From assembly GCF_009026145.1 (NCBI RefSeq), contig NZ_WBUE01000004.1, forward strand, positions 1 through 64,000: a stretch of 64,000 nucleotides of DNA, given 5' to 3'. Every line of letters starts with the position of its first letter. The first letter of the stretch is position 1. Below the pieces are notes generated by a model. It was not told the origin of the DNA, did no database searches, and saw only the letters and a list, made by a program, of their open reading frames with translations. Below are positions 34,511-42,039 of the stretch, piece after piece. The DNA comes from Hyphomicrobium sp. GTDB taxonomy: Bacteria; Pseudomonadota; Alphaproteobacteria; Rhizobiales; Hyphomicrobiaceae. The translations under genes and the position numbers were made by a program.

Positions 34511-35449
34511 TTACGCGTCGGGGAGCAGCTCGACTGCGGCGGCGTTTTCGGCGCTTTGCTTTCTAAACTCCGCCAGCGCTTCCAGCACGCAGTCGATCAG
34601 GACCGTGGCGTTTCCGGATGGCTTCTGATCGCTGTGATGCACGTAGCCGAAGGCAATCCAGCGCTCGGGCTCTAGCGGGCGGAAGGTCACGCCACTGAGG
34701 TCTAGACCGCGCGAGCTCACGCGATCGAAGACGGCGATGCCGGCACCGTCGATAGCCAGTTGGCACGCCATCAATGACGAGCGGGTCTCGACGGCATAGT
34801 GGCCGGTCTCGCCGTTCGAGCGCATGAAGTCGTTCATCTGCTGACGCCACAGCTGGTCCTCCCACAGGCCGAGCAGATTCTCTCCGGAAAGATCAGCCGC
34901 CGTGACGCGCGTGCGCGCGGCCAAGGGATGATCCTTGGGCATCACCGCTTCCAGGCGCACGCGGAACAGCGGTTGATTCTTGAGCTCGACCAAGGCGTGA
35001 GTGACCGGTAGCGAGGCTATGGCGAGATCGAAGCGGCGTAGACCGACGAGGTTGTCGATATCGAAACGCGACAGTACATCCACCGAGCAGCGCAGGTCGG
35101 GGTTGGCGCGCCGCAGCCGAGCGATGGCTGGCGACATAAGACCTTGAGCGATGCGCGGCGTCGTAATCACCTTGAGCTGCTTGCCGCTCGTGTTGATTTC
35201 CTTGGCGATGCGCGGAATCTCTCTCAATCCAGTCAATATGTGCCGCGTCGCGACATAGAATGCGGCGCCCTTGTCGGTCACGCGCAGCGTGCGGCCCGAC
35301 CGGTTGAAGAGCAGAAGCTTGAGCTCTTCCTCGAGCAGTGCGATGAGGCGGCTGACGGCGGGTTGGCTAAGGCCCAGGCTCTTTGAGGCCGCCGTAAGCG
35401 AGCCGCCCTCGACGATGAGTTGGAATGCGCGTAGCGCTTTGAGGTTCAT
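34511..35449 (-). CDS. LysR family transcriptional regulator
   Basis: The 312-residue regulator has the N-terminal winged helix FQLIVEGGSLTAASKSLGLS - QPAVSRLIALLEEEL - LLLFNRSGRTLRVTDKG, and a periplasmic-binding-protein-like effector domain from about residue 92. Such proteins respond to pathway metabolites and often control a divergent neighbour; here that is dctA, 461 bases away. It also precedes the barrel/hydrolase/lyase operon on the same strand, so it could control both. The effector is unknown. Confidence 0.93.
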   Translation of the reverse strand: MNLKALRAFQLIVEGGSLTAASKSLGLSQPAVSRLIALLEEELKLLLFNRSGRTLRVTDKGAAFYVATRHILTGLREIPRIAKEINTSGKQLKVITTPRIAQGLMSPAIARLRRANPDLRCSVDVLSRFDIDNLVGLRRFDLAIASLPVTHALVELKNQPLFRVRLEAVMPKDHPLAARTRVTAADLSGENLLGLWEDQLWRQQMNDFMRSNGETGHYAVETRSSLMACQLAIDGAGIAVFDRVSSRGLDLSGVTFRPLEPERWIAFGYVHHSDQKPSGNATVLIDCVLEALAEFRKQSAENAAAVELLPDA

Positions 35450-35910
35450 TCTATTGCTCGTGCGGTGTGTTCATCGGCCGCCGCATTCGGATGTCTCATC
35501 TCATGGATTTCAGCGACATCGCTACGCTGCGGTAGCGTTAACGACTCTACTATCGCCGGCAAGGTCTTCGCTCCCCACGATTGCAGGCAAACGGGCGCGG
35601 ACCGCGGATGTGGTTCGAAGATGCGATGAACAGGACGACGCATCGATCGGTCAAGAGCGGCGCTGCTACGGATAACATGAAACAACGCACTGCAATGCTG
35701 AACTCACGCAGGATGTGCCGTCTGCTCGCGTTAGCGCAAACGCGAAACGCGATGACTCATCCAAGTTGCGAAACAGATCAAAACCTTCTCTGAAGAGTGG
35801 GCGCGGCGATCGCAATAAATCGCACCCGCCCGCTCAAAGAGACTCCGCTCTCGGCCAAGAACTGACTTATGCTTTTGCGAAAAGCCGAAGCTTCGGGGGA
35901 GTTCGAAACG
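35450..35910. promoter_or_regulatory. Divergent control region lysR / dctA
   Basis: No convincing gene in 461 bases. CGCTAC-GCTGCG-GTAGCG at 35520-35537 is a dyad of the size used by LysR proteins. CCGAAGCTTCGG at 35885-35896 is a perfect palindrome that overlaps the first bases of the dctA ribosome-binding site (GGGGGAG, about 35895-35901), so it could hide it in a hairpin. A 70-codon open frame at 35581-35793 has no family features and is not called. Confidence 0.5.
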
Positions 35911-37245
35911 ATGTTGGTCGCGGCGCCGCTGGACAATGAGTTGCCCAGCGCATCAACCAAGAGGCGGTTCTATTCCCACCTCTATGTGCAGGTGCTGACT
36001 GCCATCGTGATCGGCATTCTGCTCGGCCACTACTATCCGTCGCTAGCCGTGCAGATGAAGCCGCTGGGTGACGCCTTCATCAAGCTGATCAAGATGATCA
36101 TCGCGCCGATCATCTTCTGCACGGTCGTGCATGGCATCGCATCGATGTCCAATTTGAAGGCCGTCGGGAGCGCGGGCATCAAAGCCCTTGTTTATTTCGA
36201 GATCGTGACGACGCTTGCCCTCGTCATCGGCCTCGGCGTTTCGAATATTCTTCGTCCCGGCGACGGCATGAACGTCGATCCGAGCCAGATCGATGCAGCC
36301 GCGGTCGCCAGCTACGTCACCAAGGCGCACGGAGAAAACAGCATCGAGTTCCTGCTCAACATCATTCCTACGACCGCCATCAGCGCCTTCGTCGACGGCA
36401 ACATTCTGCAGATCCTGCTGTTCGCGCTCCTCTTCGCTTTCGGCCTGCAGGCGATGGGCCAACGCGGAAAGATGATGCTCGACATGATCGATCAAGCATC
36501 GCACGCGCTCTTCGGCGTGGTCGGCATTATCATGAAGGCAGCACCGATCGGGGCCTTCGGCGCCATGGCATTCACGATCGGAAAATACGGCCTGTCGACG
36601 CTTGGCTCGCTCGCAACCCTGATGGGGGCGTTCTATCTGACGTGTATCGTCTTCGTGCTCTTCGTCCTCGGCCCCATAGCCTGGTGCGCCGGCTTCAGCA
36701 TTTTCAAGTTCATCCGCTACATCAAGGACGAGCTGCTCGTCGTGCTCGCGACGTCGTCGTCGGAATCCGTGCTGCCGCGCATGATCGCGCGCATGAAGCG
36801 GCTGGGTTGCGATGAATCCATCGTCGGGCTGGTCATCCCAACGGGCTATGCATTCAACCTGGACGGCACCTGCATCTACCTGACGATGGCGACGCTGTTT
36901 CTGGCACAAGCGACGAATGTCGATTTGTCGTTGGCGCAGCAGCTCGGAATCCTCGGGGTTCTCCTCTTGACCTCGAAGGGCGCGGCGGGCGTGACAGGAT
37001 CAGGCTTCATCGTGCTCGCGGCAACGCTCTCCTCCACCGGCACCATAGACGTCAATGCGATGGCCATCATACTCGGCATCGACCGCTTCATGTCCGAGGC
37101 GCGCGCCTTGACGAACCTGGTCGGCAATGGCGTTGCCACGGTCGTTGTCGCCAAGATGGAGGGAGCGCTCGATAAGGAGCGCATGCGTGCCGAGCTCGGT
37201 CGACATGCAAGCTTGGATCAGAGCCAGCCGCAGCAAACTGAGTGA
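35911..37245 (+). CDS. dctA: C4-dicarboxylate transporter DctA
   Basis: About 444 residues, Na+/H+-dicarboxylate symporter importing succinate, fumarate and malate. Seen are [39 protein letters not shown], the serine-rich loop [32 protein letters not shown], and [20 protein letters not shown], all DctA/GltP family hallmarks. The ATG at 35911 has GGGGGAG 9 bases upstream; an in-frame ATG at 35869 would add 14 residues. It is divergent from lysR. No dctBD genes are near, so LysR control is likely. Confidence 0.93.
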   Translation: MLVAAPLDNELPSASTKRRFYSHLYVQVLTAIVIGILLGHYYPSLAVQMKPLGDAFIKLIKMIIAPIIFCTVVHGIASMSNLKAVGSAGIKALVYFEIVTTLALVIGLGVSNILRPGDGMNVDPSQIDAAAVASYVTKAHGENSIEFLLNIIPTTAISAFVDGNILQILLFALLFAFGLQAMGQRGKMMLDMIDQASHALFGVVGIIMKAAPIGAFGAMAFTIGKYGLSTLGSLATLMGAFYLTCIVFVLFVLGPIAWCAGFSIFKFIRYIKDELLVVLATSSSESVLPRMIARMKRLGCDESIVGLVIPTGYAFNLDGTCIYLTMATLFLAQATNVDLSLAQQLGILGVLLLTSKGAAGVTGSGFIVLAATLSSTGTIDVNAMAIILGIDRFMSEARALTNLVGNGVATVVVAKMEGALDKERMRAELGRHASLDQSQPQQTE

Positions 37246-37278
37246 ACGGGCGGGCGAAGAAGCGACCACGCCGCCCGT
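37246..37278. terminator. Hairpin between convergent dctA and rhlE
   Basis: ACGGGCGG pairs with CCGCCCGT around a 17-base loop, immediately after the dctA stop. There is no T-run. It could serve both converging transcripts. Confidence 0.4.
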
Positions 37279-37301
37279 GCATCAGGCCTGTGTGTGCCGC
37301 G

Positions 37302-38690
37302 TCAGCGCACCGACGCGGCGCCACCGGAACGCTGACGCTTGCCGCCGCGCGCCTCTGCGCCCCGCTGGGGGCGGAACTTGCCTGAGCCGCTCCCACTGCC
37401 GCCCGATCCGGGACGGCGCCCACCACCATGCTTGTGGGCGCCGTTGCCGTGACCACCCGGCTTGTGACCGCTCGGCGCATGACGATGGCCGCGCTCGGAG
37501 CCGCCTCCGCCGACGCTGGCGAGAGTTGTATCACCCGTGCGGTCGGAAGCCGGGATCGACTGCCGGGTCACCCGCTCGATGTCGCGCAGGAAGGCACGCT
37601 CCTCGCCCGAGCACAGCGAGATGGCGATACCCTCGGCACCGGCGCGCGCGGTGCGACCGATGCGGTGCACGTAGCTTTCGGGAATGTTCGGCAGCTCGAA
37701 GTTGACGACATGCGTCACCTCGTCGATGTCGATACCGCGCGCGGCGATGTCGGTCGCCACGAGACCGCGGATGCGGCCGTTGCGGAACTGGGCAAGCGCC
37801 GCCTCGCGCTGACGCTGGCTCTTGTTGCCGTGGATCGCCGCCACCATGATGCCGGCCGTTTCCAGGTGGCGTGCCACCTTGTCGGCGCCGCGCTTGGTGC
37901 GCGTGAACACGAGCGTGCGCTTCATCGCCGGATCGGCGAACAGCTCCACCAGCAGCGAATGCTTCTTCTGCGGCTCGACGTGGATGACGCTCTGGCGCAC
38001 GCGGTCGGCGGTCTTGGCGACCGGAGTTACCTGCACGCGCAAGGGATCGCGCAGCATCTCGGCGGCCAGCGCCCCGATCTCGCGCGGCATCGTGGCTGAG
38101 AAGAACAGGCTCTGGCGGCGCTGCGACAGCTTCGACAGGATCTTACGGATGGGTGCGATGAAGCCCATATCGAGCATCTGGTCGGCTTCGTCGAGCACCA
38201 GGATCTCGGTACCGGACAGGTTGACGCTGCGCTGATCGAGATGATCGATCAGGCGTCCGGGGGTGGCGACGAGAATGTCGACGCCGCGGGTCATGGCGTT
38301 GACCTGCGGGCGGAACGGCACGCCACCGAACATCACGGCGACGGTGAGGCCGGTGTGCCGGCCGTAGGTGCGGAAGCTCTCGGCGATCTGCGAGGCAAGC
38401 TCGCGCGTCGGCGACAGAATGAGGGCGCGCGCGCCGCCCCGCAGCGCTGCCCGGCGGTCGGCGGCGAGGCGGTGCAGGATGGGCAGCGCGAAGGCTGCCG
38501 TCTTGCCGGTGCCCGTCTGCGCGATGCCCATGAGGTCGCGCCCGGCCATGACGCCGGGAATGGACTGCGCCTGGATGGGGGTTGGCGTTGCGTAGCCCTC
38601 GGCGTCGAGTGCCTTGAGCAGCGCAGTGTTCAACCCGAGCTGGCCAAAAGTGGTCGTGGAAGTGGTGGTGGTCAAAATCATATCTTTCAT
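37302..38690 (-). CDS. rhlE: DEAD-box ATP-dependent RNA helicase (RhlE-like)
   Basis: About 462 residues. All helicase motifs are present: Q motif region TFGQLGLNTALLKALDAEGY, AQTGTGKT, PTRELASQIAES, LVLDEADQMLDMGF, FFSATMP, ATDIAARGIDIDEVTHVVNF and HRIGRTARAG. The C-terminus is a low-complexity Gly/His/Lys/Arg tail of about 65 residues (HRHAPSGHKPGGHGNGAHKH, then GSGGSGSGSGKFRPQ) that should bind RNA non-specifically. RhlE-type helicases act in ribosome assembly and mRNA turnover, often cold-induced. The ATG at 38690 is chosen because the conserved domain begins shortly after. Confidence 0.94.
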   Translation of the reverse strand: MKDMILTTTTSTTTFGQLGLNTALLKALDAEGYATPTPIQAQSIPGVMAGRDLMGIAQTGTGKTAAFALPILHRLAADRRAALRGGARALILSPTRELASQIAESFRTYGRHTGLTVAVMFGGVPFRPQVNAMTRGVDILVATPGRLIDHLDQRSVNLSGTEILVLDEADQMLDMGFIAPIRKILSKLSQRRQSLFFSATMPREIGALAAEMLRDPLRVQVTPVAKTADRVRQSVIHVEPQKKHSLLVELFADPAMKRTLVFTRTKRGADKVARHLETAGIMVAAIHGNKSQRQREAALAQFRNGRIRGLVATDIAARGIDIDEVTHVVNFELPNIPESYVHRIGRTARAGAEGIAISLCSGEERAFLRDIERVTRQSIPASDRTGDTTLASVGGGGSERGHRHAPSGHKPGGHGNGAHKHGGGRRPGSGGSGSGSGKFRPQRGAEARGGKRQRSGGAASVR

Positions 38691-38939
38691 GTGCGGGCCA
38701 ACGCGCGCCGACACGGCGCAGCACAGGCTGGCCGGACGCGAGCGAACGCGGCGGTACTCGAGAGAGCCCCGCGTGGCCTGGGCTTTCGTATGGAAGGGAA
38801 GATCAGAGGCGCTCAACAGGAGGACGATAAGAGCGTCCGTTCACGCGGCTGGAGCGCCGATGGCCGCCCGAGATTGCCTCGGACGATGCACGCCATATGG
38901 CATGCTGCCGTGCCGAATGCAAGGCGCGACTCGCCGCGC

Positions 38940-39287
38940 CTACTTGCATGCGATCCCTGTGACCTTCTGCAGGCCCCACCAAGCGTCCATGCGCTCGTAA
39001 ACCTTGCCGGTCGCGGTGATCTGCTGACCCACCTTGCACTTGCCGAGCGCTGGCTTCGGCACGCCGGTGAGGAAGGTGAGGCAGTGATCGAACGCCGAAT
39101 TATCGAGAGTAACCCACACGGCTTTGGGGTCGTCTTCCTCCGGCTCGATCATGTCGATCTTCGCCGTCATGGTCATTTTCTCGCCGAGCATGCTCTGCAG
39201 CTCGCGGTACTTGCACTCCCTGGCCGAGAGCGGGCTCGATGCCGATGCCGCGAGCAAGACGGTGAGCAACAGAAGCCTCAGGGGCAC
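38940..39287 (-). CDS. Small exported protein with conserved cysteines, unrecognised
   Basis: The 115-residue protein has a signal peptide (MPLRLLLLTVLLAASASSP, cleavage near LSA) and a mature part of about 92 residues with four cysteines: CKYREL, HCLTF, GKCKVG and the terminal IACK. The central VWVTLDNSAFDHC and KVGQQITATGKVYERMDAWW read like a small beta-barrel of the OB type, as in some periplasmic binding proteins. Two disulfides are plausible. Function unknown. No clear operon partner. Confidence 0.75.
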   Translation of the reverse strand: MPLRLLLLTVLLAASASSPLSARECKYRELQSMLGEKMTMTAKIDMIEPEEDDPKAVWVTLDNSAFDHCLTFLTGVPKPALGKCKVGQQITATGKVYERMDAWWGLQKVTGIACK

Positions 39288-39455
39288 GGATCCCTCCCTG
39301 ACAAGTTCGCCGGCCCGGGAACTGCGCGGACGACGACTCCCGGCAGCGCTGTTCCGGTGGGTGGGAATTTATCTCATCCGGCGATGACGCAAACCGCACC
39401 CGGCCGCGACCTACACGATTTTTCTGTGAACGAATCGGCGGCGGCGGCTTATCCC

Positions 39456-39914
39456 CTAGTCCGGCGACTTCGCTTCCGAAAGGGCCCGCTGACGCGCGAG
39501 GCCCCGTTCGCGATCCGGCACGTGGATGAGACCGGCGATCTGACGTATCAGCATGTCCTCGTGCGGATCGAGCACCCCATCGGCGTAGGCGACCCGCCAC
39601 AGCATTTCGATGATCTCGGCGCGCTCCTCGCAGCTCAGCTCGCGGGTGATCCTGCTCGTGAAGGGAAAGTATTGCGCCGAATACTCGACCTTGCGGTGCG
39701 CCCCGGCCACCAGCGTCTGCACGTCCTCGTGCGACAGGCTGAACCTCTTGGCCAGCAGGCGCTCGATCATCGTCCGCTCCGCGTCGGCGAACGTGCTGTC
39801 CATGCGCGCCGCCTCGATCAACAGCGCCGCCACGGCGAGGTCGAGGCCGTCCTGCACGGCGTGAAGCTGCGGGACCTCGCGGCCGGTCAAGACATTCAGC
39901 AGTCGATCGAGCAT
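39456..39914 (-). CDS. TerB family protein
   Basis: The 152-residue all-helical protein contains two copies of the TerB acidic pattern: LIEAARMDSTFADAERTMIE and VAYADGVLDPHEDMLIRQIA. TerB domains bind metal ions and are linked to tellurite resistance and envelope stress, but stand-alone copies in Rhizobiales have no assigned role. The ATG at 39914 (MLDRLLNVLTG) has AGGA upstream. No other ter genes are near, so tellurite resistance is not claimed. Confidence 0.85.
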   Translation of the reverse strand: MLDRLLNVLTGREVPQLHAVQDGLDLAVAALLIEAARMDSTFADAERTMIERLLAKRFSLSHEDVQTLVAGAHRKVEYSAQYFPFTSRITRELSCEERAEIIEMLWRVAYADGVLDPHEDMLIRQIAGLIHVPDRERGLARQRALSEAKSPD

Positions 39915-40072
39915 CAGGGTTCCTAGATCAGACCCGGGATGGCGTTGGAGGCGCGCCTCGTACATGTAGGGGGAACGCCCGCGCATGGCTAGACAGCTGC
40001 GCTGAAGCGCCATTGCGCTCAGGCACCTGGCAGGGCTCTAATGGAGGCAGCCAAGAAGAAGCGAGGAAGAAT

Positions 40073-40492
40073 ATGCGCTCGCCCATCGCCAAGAGTGCTG
40101 CGGCTCTCTATCTCGGCACCGCTGTTTTCGCCACCGTCGTGGCCAGTCCATGGCACCCCGTCTCCACCGCGCCCGGCGAATCCGAACCGCTGACGGCGAA
40201 GGATGCCGGCGCGCATTATGGCGAGGCGGCGGGTGCCGTGCTCGTTTGCAGCGGCCTTAGGATAACGCCGGCGGTCGCCGAGCTGCGGGCGCGCTATCAG
40301 GGCGCCGACCTTGCCGAGTTCGACGCCCAGGCGGCCAAGATTCTCGGGGCTTGGCGCGACACGCTCACCTGCCAGCACGCCGACAGCCCCAGCGACTGCA
40401 AGCTGTCGCAGCAGTTGAGCTGCCGGCAGGCGCTGCAGGACATTGGACCGAGCGGAACCAAAGTGCGCGGGCTGGTCGAGCCGATAGAGTAG
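40073..40492 (+). CDS. Exported hypothetical protein
   Basis: The 139-residue protein has a signal sequence or single anchor near the N-terminus (SAAALYLGTAVFATVVASPW). The mature part holds four cysteines (VLVCSGL, LTCQHA, DCKLS, LSCRQA), which could form two disulfides. No family recognised. GAGGAA precedes the ATG at 40073. It is followed 100 bases later by a second small exported protein. Confidence 0.72.
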   Translation: MRSPIAKSAAALYLGTAVFATVVASPWHPVSTAPGESEPLTAKDAGAHYGEAAGAVLVCSGLRITPAVAELRARYQGADLAEFDAQAAKILGAWRDTLTCQHADSPSDCKLSQQLSCRQALQDIGPSGTKVRGLVEPIE

Positions 40493-40592
40493 GGCTGCGA
40501 CCCTCGCCGCCCAGACGATCTCTCGGCGAACCGATCCTCGAGCATGCGCGTTATCGTTTGACGATGAACCTCGTCCTGCGAGGCATAAAGCT

Positions 40593-40853
40593 ATGCTCAA
40601 GCTCGTGTTCGTCTCCCTCGTTGCGCTGTCCGGCAGTGCCGCGCTGGCGCAAGACGTACCGCACGACTTCAGGCAGGACACCCCGCCGGTTCCCGGGCAG
40701 ATCGTCGAGGCGCCACGCGACAAGCTGCGCCTCGCCCCGCTTCCGCTACGCGACGTGCGCGCCGAGGCGCTCGCCCTGCCGTCGAATGGACCCAAGGGGC
40801 TCGTGCGGGAGTCGCGCAACGAGGGGAACTACTCCCCGCCGGTCGATCGCTGA
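40593..40853 (+). CDS. Small exported proline-rich protein
   Basis: This 86-residue protein has a clear signal peptide (MLKLVFVSLVALSGSAALAQ, cleavage after ALA). The mature 67 residues are Pro-, Arg- and Asp-rich (DVPHDFRQDTPPVPGQIVE, then SRNEGNYSPPVDR) and probably unstructured. It converges on the MauG-like gene 6 bases away. No family recognised; the signal peptide supports it being real. Confidence 0.6.
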   Translation: MLKLVFVSLVALSGSAALAQDVPHDFRQDTPPVPGQIVEAPRDKLRLAPLPLRDVRAEALALPSNGPKGLVRESRNEGNYSPPVDR

Positions 40854-40859
40854 AAGCAG

Positions 40860-42032
40860 CTATAGGGTGCGCAGGAAAGCGACGAGCGCCGCACGCTCAG
40901 CCGGCATCAGCGTGAACGGCTGCAGCAACGATGACTTCCTGCGCGCGGCTTCAAAAAGCGCCGGCCGCTGTGCGTCCTTTCGGTCGTCGCGCACTCTTCC
41001 CCCGCCACCCTCGTAGAAGCGCACGACGCCCGGCAGGGTGGGGAAAACGCCATTGTGCATATAGGGCTGCGTTTCGGACAGGTGGCGCAGCGAGGGCGTG
41101 CGAAAGCGGCCCGCATCCTCTGGCTTGCCGGTCACTCCATAGCGGCCCAGGTCCTCGAGCGCGCGGCCGAAGTAGCTGAGACCGATGTTGTGGGCGCCGC
41201 CGTCGCTGAAGAGCGGGCCGTTGTGACAGTTGGCGCACCCGGCCTTGGTGCGAAAGAGGTGCAGGCCCCAAACCTCCTCGTCGGTGAGGGCCTTCCGATC
41301 GCCGGCGGCGAAGCGGTCGAAGCGCGTTGCGCGTTCCAGCGTGCGCTCAAAGGCGGCGAGCGCAGCTGTGATGTCTTGCAGCTCGATCGTATCGCGACCG
41401 GTGAGCGCGGCGAACCGCTGACGATAGTTCTCGATGGCGTTGATGCGGTCGGCAACACCCGTCAGCTCGCCATTGGCCATCTCGCGGCCGTCGGTCAGCG
41501 GGCCCAGCGCCTGTTGCTCGAGGGTCGGCGCGCGTCCATCCCAGAACAACGCGGATTGATAACCGGCGGTGAACAGCGAGGGTGCGTTGCGCTTGCCTTC
41601 GGCGCGGCCGTGGCCGAACGAAACCGGCAGGCCGTCGCCCCAGCCGAGGCGGCGGTTGTGGCAGCTCTGGCAAGCGAAATGGCCGGAGGCCGAGAGGCGC
41701 GGATCGTTGAACAACTCGCCGCCGAGGCGCGCGCGGTCGAGGTCGTTGCCCTGTGGCCGAGGATGCAATCGCAGCGGCGCCATCTCGGTGAACTTGGCGC
41801 CCGGCCGCAGGCGCGGCCGCGCCCAGGTGGCGGGCGCGCCGGTGTAGAGCTTGCGCAGCTCAGCCAGCTCGCCCGGGCTCGGAACCTCCGAAAGCGGTCG
41901 ACGGTTCGCACCGACGAACGACGCCAAAGTGAAAACGCCGACAATCAGGGCAAGCGTCACCACAGGCCTGCTGCGTCGGCTTGCTAGGCCCCCGAGCTTG
42001 AACCAAGCCGCGCGTAGTCTCGCTGCGCTCAC
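40860..42032 (-). CDS. Dihaem cytochrome c peroxidase / MauG family protein
   Basis: The 390-residue protein has one N-terminal helix (VVTLALIVGVFTLASFVGAN) and two c-type haem motifs, CQSCH at 121-125 and CANCH at 266-270. Family sequences RLGGELFNDPRLSASGHFAC, RNAPSLFTAGYQSALFWDGR and FRTPSLRHLSETQPYMHNG are clear. It could be a periplasmic H2O2 peroxidase or a MauG/MbnH-type enzyme that modifies a partner protein. Start is GTG, 7 bases after the TonB receptor stop, so the two form one operon. Confidence 0.9.
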   Translation of the reverse strand: MSAARLRAAWFKLGGLASRRSRPVVTLALIVGVFTLASFVGANRRPLSEVPSPGELAELRKLYTGAPATWARPRLRPGAKFTEMAPLRLHPRPQGNDLDRARLGGELFNDPRLSASGHFACQSCHNRRLGWGDGLPVSFGHGRAEGKRNAPSLFTAGYQSALFWDGRAPTLEQQALGPLTDGREMANGELTGVADRINAIENYRQRFAALTGRDTIELQDITAALAAFERTLERATRFDRFAAGDRKALTDEEVWGLHLFRTKAGCANCHNGPLFSDGGAHNIGLSYFGRALEDLGRYGVTGKPEDAGRFRTPSLRHLSETQPYMHNGVFPTLPGVVRFYEGGGGRVRDDRKDAQRPALFEAARRKSSLLQPFTLMPAERAALVAFLRTL

Positions 42033-42039
42033 GCGGTCT

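Noticed and set aside
35581..35793. A possible 70-residue gene in the lysR-dctA gap
   Set aside because: No ribosome-binding site and no recognisable family.
39456..39914. Tellurite resistance locus
   Set aside because: A single TerB-domain protein without terZACDE genes is not evidence for tellurite resistance.
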